Below are positions 26,595 to 37,082 of a DNA stretch of 64,000 nucleotides, in pieces. Source of the DNA: Helicostylum pulchrum (Eukaryota > Mucoromycota > Mucoromycetes > Mucorales > Mucoraceae); the NCBI GenBank assembly GCA_025677825.1, contig JAIXMO010000076.1:1-64000 (forward strand), given 5' to 3'. Under the pieces are notes generated by a model that saw only the letters and a program-made list of their open reading frames with translations, made no database searches and was not told the DNA's origin. The translations under genes were made by a program, and so were the position numbers. The stretch's first letter is position 1. Every line of letters starts with the position of its first letter.

Positions 26595-28090
26595 TCAAGT
26601 CATTGCATCAAAATTAGATAAAACATATTCTGAATGCTTTGATTGAATTTTACCAATGACAGCATCGATATCTTGACAAAGTGATTGGATAGCCGTATCC
26701 CACTTCATAATTTCCAACATGGATTGTTCCACACGAATATTATTTTGAAACGTACCATTTGCAGCAGCAGCAGCCGCACTAATTGCATTATAATCCGGTT
26801 CTTGTTCTTCATGAGCAGCTCCACCAGACTCAAATAAGATTAATTGTTCCAATTGATCAATACTACCTACCATACGATTTTCACTAATCATACGAGCAGC
26901 TACCTGTTCAGCTTGTTCAGCAGATACGTTTAATAATACAGCTAATTCATCCAATGCAATATTGTTATAGATTTTGGATGCTGATAATAAGTTGTGTTCA
27001 ATAATGGCTCGATCAAAGACTGTCGTGTTATCTGCTAATCGAGCTAAATGATGAGGTCGTAAAGAGGCGACAAATTCTGATACTTCGTTTGGTCGAATCA
27101 CTCGTTCCAAGTACGTCTTTTCTAATATCGAAAAAGAAGAAAGGTGATGGGTTCTTTCGTCCTTGTATAAAGTAGCTAAACTACGAGAACGTTGAGGTCC
27201 TGCTCCCGCTAATACTGCACATTGTACTGCTGCTGTTCTACAATGAAAGAATAAAATGAATACGGGCTCAATTTTTTTCTTAAAAAAAAATACACTTTAC
27301 AAACAAAGAATACGTTCATCTTCTTCTACTTGACTAACATAACTTAATTCGTGATACTTGGAACAAGCTTCTAAAAACTTTCGCTTCGCATCTAAAATAC
27401 GTGCCTGAGATAATTTGAATGTTAAGGATAATAAAGTATCTGTTTCTGCTGTCATTAATAACGAGGCTCGATTAAGGTAGGATTCCGCTTGAGCTGCTTC
27501 ATCTTCTTCCAGTAATAATTTTACAATACGAACGTATACTTGTAATTTATATTCATCAGAGATAGCTCTTATGTATTTTAATTTTTTTTTAGTACCTGTC
27601 AGTTTTTGTTTTTGTGGATTGTATTTACCTGTGACCAGAATCAAGTGGAATTCCTTGTAAAGTCTTTGCTGCCTCTAAATAGTCTTCCTCTTCTTCGTAC
27701 ACGCTAGCTAACTTTTCTCTTAATTGAGACAACTAATTTTGAAAATGATTAATATTCTCGACAACCCATTTTTTTTCTTTGAAAACAACTTACTGATTCC
27801 TCAAAACTAACAGCACGAGGTTGAGCTCTTTCAATAGCAAACAGCAGCAATTGTTTTTGAATACTATGATTTGTAATCTTTTCATTAAACAATGCAATAA
27901 ACTCTGATAAAAGTTGTCTGGAAATAACTAAACCAACTTGTTCGTCCAAAACAGCTTCTAAATAATCTTGAAGTTGTTGAGCTTGTTTTGAGCTTACAAG
28001 GATGTCGCTTAATATACTACGAAAAGCATCTAGTTTTTCTTTTTGTTGAGGAAGTGAAATGCAATCTACTAGTCTTGATTCAATATTCAT
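26595..28090 (-). CDS. CSN4: COP9 signalosome subunit 4
   Basis: Four exons (28090-27794, 27732-27629, 27567-27301, 27237-26595) close in frame to 436 aa. This is a subunit of the COP9 signalosome, which removes NEDD8 from cullins. The N-terminal helical repeats include LVSSKQAQQLQDYLEAVLDEQ, then VSFEES/LSQLREKLASVYEEEEDYLEAAKTL, and IPLDSGHRAISDEYKL. The C-terminal PCI domain begins near the RVIRPNEVSEFVASLRPHH block and contains DRAIIEHNLLSASKIYNNI and LDELAVLLNVSAEQAEQVA. These match CSN4 closely (established family knowledge), and the length is near that of the human protein (406 aa). The last helix region has an Ala run. It is convergent with the chitin synthase, with 268 bp between stop codons. 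Three introns of 61-63 nt. Confidence 0.94.
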
Positions 28091-28599
28091 TGTTAAAAAA
28101 ATAAAACAGTGAAAGAAAGAAAATATTTCGTGAGGGACAGTTAAAATGCAAACGTGCGCGTTTTATGTATTAGCGGTAACTTAAAGTATTTTTTCGCAAT
28201 TCATCGCATGCACCTCATCCACGCACTGAAATGTTTTTTTTTACGGTACAAGGAAAGCCGTATCGTAGATCAAAACAAACGATGGCCCAACGAGATAGTT
28301 ATACTATAAAAATGTCTTCAAATACGGGTGTAAAAAGACTGTACATGTCAAAGAGATTAAAGATTTTTTGAAAAACATTTTTTATATAAAGAAAAACAAC
28401 TACATTTATTATTTTTAAAAAAAAAAATGCTAGTGCTTTGGCCTTTACAATAAGGAAAAAAAGTTTCCAAAGTGAAAGTTTCCCAAGACTAACCACGAGG
28501 AGGTACACTAGCTGAAGTCTCATCACGTTCATACATATATGTGAAAAAAATATATATACATGTATCTAAATATAAAAATAAACACATACATAAATAAAA
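28091..28599. other. Promoter side of CSN4, no gene seen
   Basis: AT-rich sequence with T/A runs and a short TA-rich tract at 28545-28560. A possible 77-residue minus-strand ORF is low complexity and is not supported. Confidence 0.35.
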
Positions 28600-29600
28600 A
28601 AAAAAGATGATGATGCCAAAGGATAAGTATCCACAACAACACAACTACTTAATGATACTGTTTTCCTTAGAGAAGACTACCGAGACGGGAACCATCAATC
28701 CAACCTCCCTACGATATTCGCATGGTTGGTGTGCCATTACACGCAGGTTAAAAGGGGGACTGCACAAACCGCTCGTAAACGAGGACGAGAGAGAAGGAGA
28801 CAGAACCCACCAAGGTAGAATATACTCGCCAGAAATCAGAATCATCAAAAGTTGGTCATTGCTTTACAAACCCGTTGACATTACTGGCAATATCCAACAA
28901 AAAGAACGAGTCAAGTCACTAAAGTTTTTTTATCAGAAGACTGAATACCTCCAACTACGACCCTTTCGATATCCGCATGGTTGGTGTGCCATTACACGCA
29001 GGTTAAACTGCACGAACCGCTCGTAAACGAGGCAGGGGAGAAGGAGATAAACAGCTCGTCAAAAAACCACTTTAGCGACCGTTCTGTCCTTTTTGCTTTC
29101 AAAAACCAGTAAAACTACAAATAGCGGTATTTCTAAATGGGTTAGAATCAGTTTAGAAGCAAAAATAAAATAAAAAATCACTTACCATCATATTGGCAAC
29201 AACAAATACTGACAATGTCCACCAAAAGAACGAGTCAAGCTGCTAAAGTTTTTTTTTATCAGAAGACTGAATACCTCCAACTACAACACTTAGCGATATC
29301 CGCATGGTTGTGGATGCCGTTTCAACCAGGTGGAAAGTCTGCATTAACCGCTCGTAAACGAGGAGGGAAGAAGGAGACAAACAGCTCGTCAAAAACCACT
29401 TTAGCAACCGTTATGTTCTGTTGCTTTCAAAAACCAGTACAATTATAAATAGCAGTGTTTCAAAGGGAGGAGAAAGAAATTATATTCTAGAGAAATAAAA
29501 AAAAAAGAGGAATGGATCAGAATCAGTTTAGAAGCAAAATAAATAAAAATCCCATTTACCGTTCTTTCCTGTCATATTAACAACAACTGCAACAACTGCA
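28600..29600. repeat. Three diverged tandem repeat units of about 255-330 bp
   Basis: A conserved block GATATCCGCATGGTTGG followed by an Ala/Thr-like GCAGGTTAAA element recurs with its CATGG at 28721, 28976 and 29303. Each copy is followed by a palindromic CTCGTAAACGAG and a G/A-rich GGAGAAGGAGA segment. Copies two and three also share CTCGTCAAAAACCACTTTAGC, then TTTCAAAAACCAGTA, then AGAATCAGTTTAGAAGC. Copy one is shorter in its tail. Open frames of 139 and 77 codons run across the copies but show no recognised domain. These look like ageing tandem duplicates of an intergenic or satellite unit rather than genes. Confidence 0.75.
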
Positions 29601-29626
29601 GCAGCAGCACCAGCAGCAGCACCAGC
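29583..29626 (+). repeat. CAG/CAA trinucleotide-repeat tract
   Basis: A run of CAA, CAG and CAC triplets at the right edge of the tandem-repeat block. No ORF with a recognised domain includes it. Confidence 0.7.
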
Positions 29627-30565
29627 ATTTACCGCTATAAATAGACATTATGATTAGGTTTAAATATTTATAAATAAAGCAGTTTAAATTCTTGCCTTTT
29701 AATAAAAGGAACAATCACCACGATACAAAAAGATACAGTACTTGGAAGAATCATCTTAAAAAGCATTATACTTATTAGTTCAGAAAACTAAAAAGCTCTT
29801 TTTTTTAGCTCATTGTACTCAGGGTTTGGTTCATTACAGAAGAAAAAACCTCTTTAGATGCTTAATGTTTTAAAATGATTAACATTAAAGCTAATAAAAG
29901 TGAAATGACAAGAAGTGAAGGTTAAAATAGGGTTTACTTGAATGTTTTTAGAAGTGTTTATGCAAACTTACATTTGTACCTGACAACATTCATCTGTCAA
30001 ATAAAAGCGATCATATTTGTGTCAAAAGCATTTTGTAACACAATAAGCTATTACAATACCCGCCACCAAACTGAATGTCTAGTTTCAAAATATCGCTATG
30101 AGCAACATTAGGCATATTAGGCAGTATCTACCAGGAAAGCAGCAATGTGTATTGCACATGTTGTAAAGATTAGAAGACATTAGGTGAAAAAAGATTTTTG
30201 GTGCCTGCAAAAAAAAAACCCTGCCTGGATTTTTTAATTACCGAATAGTAGTTTAAAGGGTGTAATGTCTGCTCACTTTTCTTACTATTGCCTTATTGTA
30301 CTACTCTTTTTTAACTTTGTTACACTATCTATTGTTTAACGCTATAAAAAAAAAGTAGAACTACGAATCTCTATTTACAGTTTTCTTATTTTATTGGTGT
30401 TAATTTTTTTTTTAAAAAAAAAACTGGTGTGAAAAACCGGTGCTGTCAATCTTTCCTCGTATTAAACGTCATATTATTCTTTTTTTGTAGATGCGGTTTC
30501 TTTTCTTTTAATGATAAAGTTCTATTGTATATGTATATATTACAAAAAGGAGAGGATATAATGTT
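29627..30565. other. Intergenic region left of COX16
   Basis: No gene recognised. AT-rich, with polyA tracts. The short plus-strand ORF at 30429-30782 overlaps the COX16 exons in antisense and is a shadow. Confidence 0.35.
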
Positions 30566-31032
30566 TTACTGTTCTGTTCCAGGAGGTCGAGTAATTCTAA
30601 CTTGTTCCCACTCATCGTCCGTTTGTGCTTGTAAACGCTTTTTTTTTTTTAAAAAAAAAGTAAATTTATGCATGAAAATTTATATACAATTTATGTGTGT
30701 GTATCTTACAAAGTATTCTTCTTGTAAACTTAATTTACGTCTATTCTTATCCATACCCAAAGCTTCTTCTTTAGCAACCTAAATCAATAAAAAGGGTGTT
30801 TAGTATAGAAATATAATACCGGTATATAAATTGCGTATTGAAATACTTTGGTATGTCTTCTGTCACGGTGATCAAATTTTGTTTGAGTTAATTGCGAGAG
30901 TCCAAATGAACCAGCAACCATAATGGCAAGAAAAGGTAATCCAAAGACTAAAAAGGGTCTCTTTTTTGCTTGTGCTGCTAATGGCCCTAATGCACTCTTT
31001 TGTCCATAAGGTTTATTTGAAAAGGTTCCCAT
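30566..31032 (-). CDS. COX16: Cytochrome c oxidase assembly protein COX16
   Basis: Three exons (31032-30847, 30778-30710, 30637-30566) close in frame to 108 aa. COX16 is a small mitochondrial inner-membrane protein needed to assemble complex IV. Seen: a basic N-terminus, then KKRPFLVFGLPFLAIMVAGSFGLSQLTQTKFDHRD, a single transmembrane helix at residues about 29-47, the family's conserved tail DKNRRKLSLQEEYF, and a C-terminal EWEQVRITRPPG. These tail motifs are the COX16 hallmark. They are lost if the first ORF is read alone, since that runs into intron 1. Intron 2 (30638-30709) contains the A-rich run at 30651-30660. The gene is divergent from the acyl-CoA ligase, with 408 bp between start codons. 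Confidence 0.92.
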
Positions 31033-31440
31033 ATTGTAAAAAGATAGTTTTTTTTAAAAAAAAAGAAAAAGAAAATATAACCCTGGCAAGCCATATATGT
31101 GTGCACTTTTTTTTTTCAATTGCCGCATAATTCGTCTTCGTGAATCACTTCTTCTAAAAACTAAACTTGCATAAAACTAATACGTACTAAGGAATAACCC
31201 GAGCATTTTTTTAGAGCCTATTTTCCCTTTTACGAAAACACTCTTTTTACTTTACAAATTCTTTTTTTTGCTGTTCCTTGAAAGGTATTTTATCTACATG
31301 TTCATGTACACACCAGCTTAACTCACGTGAACATGACTGGCTTACGAAAAAAAAAAACGGGGGAACTCCTCCCCCCATAAAAAGGGTTTACGCTTAAACT
31401 CTGTCTGACTCTTCCTTTTTTCTTTTTACATAAAAAAAAA

Positions 31441-33494
31441 ATGAGTTTTGCTTTACCTAATTTTCCATTATTTAAAAATGCTCTAGACTACGCTACCAGT
31501 CATAATGGTATCGCTATTGATGATATAAGAATGGGCAAGAGCTTTACATATCTTGAATTAATTCAAGCTGCTGCAAATCTTAGGCTCGAACTTTTAAACG
31601 GGAAAAGGTATTAACCAAATCTCTCTTTTTGTATGTGTGTGATATTTTAATACTGTTTTTTTTTTTTTGTTAGTTGTTTAAATCAAGAAAGAATCGCCAT
31701 TTTGTGTCCCAGGTAAAATACAATGATAAAGCTCAATTACATCAAATCTAAGTAAAAAAATAAAGTGGGTTTCCATATGTAGTATGTTTATTGGCCGTTT
31801 GGGCTGCAGGCGGCATTGCCGTACCTTTATGTAAAAAAAAAAAGAGAAAACAAAAAGTAACCGTACAAATATACTAATAAATATAATAGGTACTTCTCAC
31901 CCTACACCCGAACAACTTTATACCTTGCAAGATTCAAACTCTTCCATCTTGGTAAGTCATCCCGTCTTTCAAGATCGACTAAAAGACTTGCAAAAAAACT
32001 TGGCTTGTATAATCAAGAACGATGATTGGTTCGTTAGTAAACAAACCAAGTTACCTATTTTATTCGAATCCGATATAAATGCAAGTGCTTTGATCATCTA
32101 TACCAGTGGTACTACGGGAAAGCCAAAAGGTGCCGTTTCAACTCACGCTATTATAGACGCACAGGCATCTGTACTCGTGAAATCATGGTACTGGTCGCAG
32201 CAGGATCGTATTCATCATATTCTTCCGTTACACCATATTCACGGTATCGTAAATGCGTTGTTATCTCCTCTTTATATCGGTGCTACTATTGAAATGCATC
32301 AAAAGTTTATTACGGAACAAGTATGGGAACGTTGGGCTAATACTGATTTACCAAAGTTGACTGTATTCATGTCCGTTCCTACCGTCTATTGTAAAGTATT
32401 TTTTTTAAAAAAAGAAGCCAAACTTCCGTTTCTAACTTTTTATTTATTTTATTTTAAAAAAGCTAAATTATATCAGTTCTATAAAAATGGTGATAAAGAA
32501 GCACGTAACGAACTAACAAAAGCATGTAATCAATTCAGATTTATGGTATCTGGATCTGCTTCCTTACCTACTTCTTTACGTAATCAATGGAGAAAGGCAA
32601 GTGGTGGCCAAGTCTTGTTGGAACGTTATGGCATGACAGGTAAAAAAAAGTGTAGTTACAAGAAGTGACGAGTTTTTTAATTTGGGTAATTTTTTAGAAA
32701 TCGGTATGGCTTTAAGTCAAGAATATGTTATTTGGGAAAGAGTACAAGGTACAGTTGGTATTCCATTACCTGGAGTTCAAGTACGTATTATCTCGGACGA
32801 AGGAAACGATATTACAGAAAAAAGAAACATACCGGGTATGTTGCAGGTGAAAGGAAGTACGGTCTTTAAAGAGTATTGGCAAAGACCTGATGCTACCAAG
32901 AAGGAATTTACTGAGGATGGATGGTAATTTATTACAAGAGAGAGAGAGAGAGAGAGAGAGAAACAAAAGTATACGGGTATTGATTTAGTGTATGCATATA
33001 TAGGTTTCAAACCGGTGATGTAGCTCAAAGAACTGGATACCACGGTTATTATCAAATTATGGGAAGAAATAGTATTGACATTATCAAGGTACACATATAC
33101 ACACACACTTTCGTTTGTTTGTTGTTTTTCCTAATTATATATATATTTAGACTGGCGGTGAAAAAGTTTCTGCACTCGAAATTGAAAGAGAGTTATTATC
33201 TTGCGATTTCGGTATTCAAGATGTAGCCGTAGTTGGTATTCCTGACCCTGAATGGGGCCAAAAAGTAGCTGCTGTAGTAGTGATGGATCATGGCAAGGTA
33301 ACAACGACAATAAAAAGGGAAAACCAAGCAGATACTTACGATAATAATAGGAAATTGAATTATTGACTATCCGTAACCAGTTAAAGAAACAATTAGCTGT
33401 GTATAAAGTACCTAGTTTATTAAAGGTAGTTTCTGAATTACCTAAAAACGCAATGGGAAAAGTAACCAAGAAAGATCTTGTTTGTTTATTTTAA
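31441..33494 (+). CDS. Malonyl-CoA/acyl-CoA synthetase, ACSF3-like
   Basis: Nine exons (31441-31607, 31674-31712, 31766-31830, 31890-32390, 32463-32639, 32698-32923, 33004-33088, 33151-33297, 33351-33494) close in frame to 516 aa. This is an ANL-superfamily ligase that forms an acyl-adenylate and then the CoA thioester. Seen: the P-loop YTSGTTGKPKG, the PLHHIHG block, VPTVYSKL, the MVSGSASLP block, RYGMTEIGMAL, the TGD hinge (FQTGDVAQ), GRNSIDIIKTGGEKVSALEIE and the catalytic-lysine region PKNAMGKVTKKDL. The PLCTSHP and MVSGSASLP segments favour the malonyl-CoA synthetase (ACSF3) branch over fatty acyl ligases. I see no strong mitochondrial presequence, so the compartment is uncertain. The fourth exon's donor is GTAAAG after VYS; reading through it adds a Phe/Lys-rich insertion. 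The head-to-head COX16 gene suggests shared promoter DNA. Confidence 0.9.
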
Positions 33495-33577
33495 ATATGT
33501 ATAAAAAAAGAATGAGTGTTGTGCATCTCTTTATGCTACACAAAAAACCAAATATTAAAGAGATGGCGAGAAGGGAG

Positions 33578-33592
33578 GGGGGGGGGGGGGGG
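33578..33592 (+). repeat. Poly-G run downstream of the acyl-CoA ligase
   Basis: An uninterrupted run of about 15-17 Gs immediately after GGAGGGAGG, between the convergent genes ending at 33494 and 33642. It is capable of G-quadruplex formation. Homopolymers this long are also prone to sequencing error. Confidence 0.8.
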
Positions 33593-33641
33593 ATATGTTA
33601 CATTATGTTTATATACAAAGTTTTTGTTTTTGTTTTTTTGT

Positions 33642-35223
33642 TTATATAGCTTCGGCCTTTTTTAAATCAAAGACTTTTAACGGGGTAATGATATTATCAT
33701 CACCATTTTTATACGCACGTAATCTATTAGAAGAAATACGACTTGTAAAACTACTTGATTTTGCGCAAATGCCAGGTTTACCAGCAAAGAACCATTGTGC
33801 TTTCATAGCCACCAATTTATCGACAATACCTAAGATACTACGATCGATTATTTCTTCTGTATCGATACCAATTAAGTTCCAATTTTGCTTAGGCAATTGG
33901 TCGTAATGAATCTTTCGATCTTGAATGGTTGTAAGTGTTATATTCAAGTGTTGATACAGGTATCGAATTGCTTCATGATGCTGTGGTTTTAATTGCTTTG
34001 ATAAAAATGATTTTGATTCTGGTATGGCACCCGTAGAGTTTAATAGATGAGGATAGTCTGTCAGCAGAAATACATGAGGGTGGACTTCATTTGATTGGCC
34101 TTCGAGTTTTTGAATGTCATTTACTAAATTTATGGCGCAGGGTAATAGATTAGACACAGGTTCTAGCCTTTCCATACGCCAATGGATAGCGATATAAGGT
34201 TTAAGTTCGTTTGATATTTTATCTGCAATGTCCACCCATCGTTTGTTGTAAGAGATGGGCTCGTTTACTTTTTTATTACTCATAAACTGATATCTATTTA
34301 CTGCAATATAAGTACGAGAAGATATATATAAATTAAAAAATAACTATTATTTACCTTCTATCATAAAACAAGTTTATGACATCAACGGGAGGTACCGCAA
34401 CATGCGGAACATCAGCACTAATTAAAGATTGATCGAGGTATTCATGTCGTCTAGTTTCATCACTTAATAACTTCATTATAATATCTGTTAAATTCATATC
34501 TTTAGGGGGAGTGGCACGATCCAACATTTGATAGTTTACAGTTGGTCTACCAGAGAAATCAAAGGCATATTTGAAACAGTTTTTAACGTTCTTTAATAAT
34601 CTAGATCGCTGAGATCGTTCCATGTAAATTTCTTGTCCAGTCGGAACTACACCAGCGTTTTGTCTTTCGGATATCCATGACTTAAAATCTTTCATGGTAA
34701 TGTAATTGAAACGGTTTTGATTAGCTTCTAACCAACCTGAATCATAATAAAAATCAAATGTGTTTGGTAAACATGCACCAAAATGGCTGTTGTAAACGTT
34801 AGGAAGGACAATAGTTCTATCTATCTTTCCAGCCATAAAAGCAAGTTGTCGAAAATGTAACTGCGCTTTCGATTCTAGTTAAAAGGAAAAGTAAATTAAT
34901 TTAAATTTATTTATTTTAAAACTAACTAACTACATACCTTGTTCAGTAATAGTAATAGGTAATAAAAATTTACATCTATCTTTTCCACAATACTTTTGGT
35001 CTATTTTTTTATAAATATCTTTTTGATGATGACGAGTGGATGCGTTAAATGGAGTGATAGCAGGCCATTTAAAACTGTATTTGACCATGGGAGGATATTG
35101 ATATGGTCTCGATACATCATAATATATTGGAATAGCTCCAATAGTATACAGTAAATACGGTATCGATAATGAGCAAGCAAATATCACTATCAATAAGCTA
35201 TACTTTTTTGTAAGAGAAATCAT
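33642..35223 (-). CDS. O-fucosyltransferase-like type II membrane protein
   Basis: Three exons (35223-34938, 34874-34355, 34293-33642) close in frame to 485 aa. Residues about 8-28 are a signal anchor (YSLLIVIFACSLSIPYLLY) typical of a Golgi type II glycosyltransferase. After it come CGKDRCKFLLPITITEQ, the ESKAQLHFRQLAFMAG block, RTIVLPNV, DFYYDSGWL, and a late YIAIHWRMERLEP segment. These match the GDP-fucose protein O-fucosyltransferase fold (Pfam O-FucT; motif R-x-E/H-W-R around the donor site). Later residues include DIDRSILGIVDKLVAMKAQWFFAGK, a C-terminal helix block seen in that fold. Such proteins are numerous in Mucorales. The specific acceptor is unknown. The gene is convergent with the acyl-CoA ligase. 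Confidence 0.8.
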
Positions 35224-37082
35224 TTTTAGACTCGAAAAAAGAAGATCTACAAAATCAAAAGAATGACGACGATCCCTTTTTATAAAAAAAAAAAAAATAG
35301 GCCTTTTAATATTTTAGACCGTTTCAGAAATAGTCTCTTTTTTTTTATATTTATTCATGTGTTTACTTTATCACTGGCTCACACAAACACACACATTAAC
35401 ACACACTCACTTCACTCACACAGCATACCTAAAGACCTTTTTTTTTTCTTTCAAAATTAATTTAACTTATTAACGTATTTTTAACTTTCTGCAGTACTAC
35501 ATTTATTTTTTTATCTATCTTGAACCGCAAATCGGAATATTGACTTAACGTTCTGTACCACTTTAAATCGCGAAGATCCCAGCCGAGGCTAAAAATGTAA
35601 TAGTCTTTGTAAATCTTTTTTTTTTTAGGTTAATCACATCATGACGAGCTTAATTCTTTCTTTGTTGTTTTAGTAACGGTTGAGACTACTATGGGACATG
35701 CACCGCCAAAGATCCGTACATAAATCACCCCCTCTTTACATATTCTTGGTTTTTTTTTCTTTTTTAAAAAAAAGGACACGTCTCTCTATTTTATTAGATA
35801 GTATTTTGTATTCCCTCAGCTGAGAAACTAGTATTCCCGTATCAAGTGAACTTCGAGAATAAAAAAGAAAACGATTGTAAAAAGCCAGAATTAGTGGTGT
35901 GCTTTTTTACATTTATCATAACACTTTTTGAAAAAAAAAAAAAAAAAAAAAGCTATAGTTTTTATTATCTCCATTTGGCTGTAATTAATTTACTCTATAA
36001 ACATAGTAGGGAGATCACCTTTAAAAAGTGACACATGTTACTGCCAAGAGAAAAATAAAAACAAGCTGTTTTTTTTATCTGGTTTCCTTTTTACGGTTAC
36101 TGGCGAATTTAGTTTATTACATCTTTTTTTCATTTCGCGAAAAAAGCGTTTGAAGAACAAGTTTTTTTTTTGTCTAAATATAGTAAATTATAAAAGTATA
36201 ATTATCTCTTCTTTCTTAAAAAGATGATATTTCCTTAATTTATATTTCTTCTTCTTTAAATAGGCCTTATTTGAGTGGAAAAAAGGGAAAAATATTTTTT
36301 CTTTTTTGAAGCACGGCAATCAAGAACCCCTGTTTTTTTTTACAAAACGGGTTTCTTTATGATCCAAGAAGGTTTATGTGTAGCACAACCGGAAGAATGC
36401 ATATCTTTTTTATTTTTGACAGAACACAATGTGCCTTTAAAATGTTGTCTTTGAATATTAATGAAAACAAAAAAATGCGAAAAGCACTTTCAATGACAGT
36501 TTATACGGCTTGGTCCGTTGTTACAGGTCCATTATGAGTGCCAAGACAACATATATAAACAAACCTACTACCTCCTCTTTCTTTCGAGGTTTAATTAAAC
36601 AGGCTATTCTCGGGTTACAAAATCTTCCCACCGAAATATTTGAATATATATATAAGTCAGTAAAGAATGGTCTTCCTCTGCCAGTGTTTTTATTCTGTAA
36701 AGAATTAACTTGTTGAGAACGATATCCCCGGAATATTACACTTATCGCACCCCATCTATCGATACAACAACATAATAGAAAAACTAGCTGTAAAAGAATC
36801 CATGTCTTGCTTTTCACGAAAACAGACTTTCACTCACCAAGTCCGCTCTTGGTCGGCAATGGATATCGATAGTTTCCGCGTAAACTTACCACGAATAATG
36901 ACAATGAGTTCCCTTGAGTTATAACGAGTTAAAGCTATTTGTAATGATCTTTGTTATAAGGACTATATCAGACATTACATTTTCAATATTTTAAGCTATA
37001 AAATAGTACAAAATAATATATACATATTTGTATATATTTTTTATTATGTATACAGTTCCTTTCAAGAAAAAAAAAAAGAGAT
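35224..37082. other. Intergenic region with a possible F-box-like fragment
   Basis: No complete gene is supported. A 61-codon plus-strand reading frame at 36534-36716 (from the second ATG) contains LGLQNLPTEIFEYIYKSV, an F-box-like start, then a stop; no continuation is visible in the next 250 bp. The rest is AT-rich promoter and terminator sequence for the flanking genes. Confidence 0.35.
36534..36716 (+). pseudogene. F-box-like N-terminal fragment
   Basis: The conceptual peptide contains LQNLPTEIFEYIYKSVKNG, which resembles the LPxEIxxxI core of F-box domains that recruit SCF substrates. The frame ends at LFCKELTC, roughly where the F-box third helix would stand, and no leucine-rich repeats follow. 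It may be a truncated copy of an expanded F-box family, or a chance match. Confidence is low. Confidence 0.3.

Noticed and set aside
28299..28532. 77-aa minus-strand ORF
   Set aside because: Hydrophobic low-complexity translation of T-rich DNA; no start context or homology recognised.
28600..29600. CRISPR-like array
   Set aside because: Only three long, diverged copies with no short repeat/spacer pattern in eukaryotic DNA.
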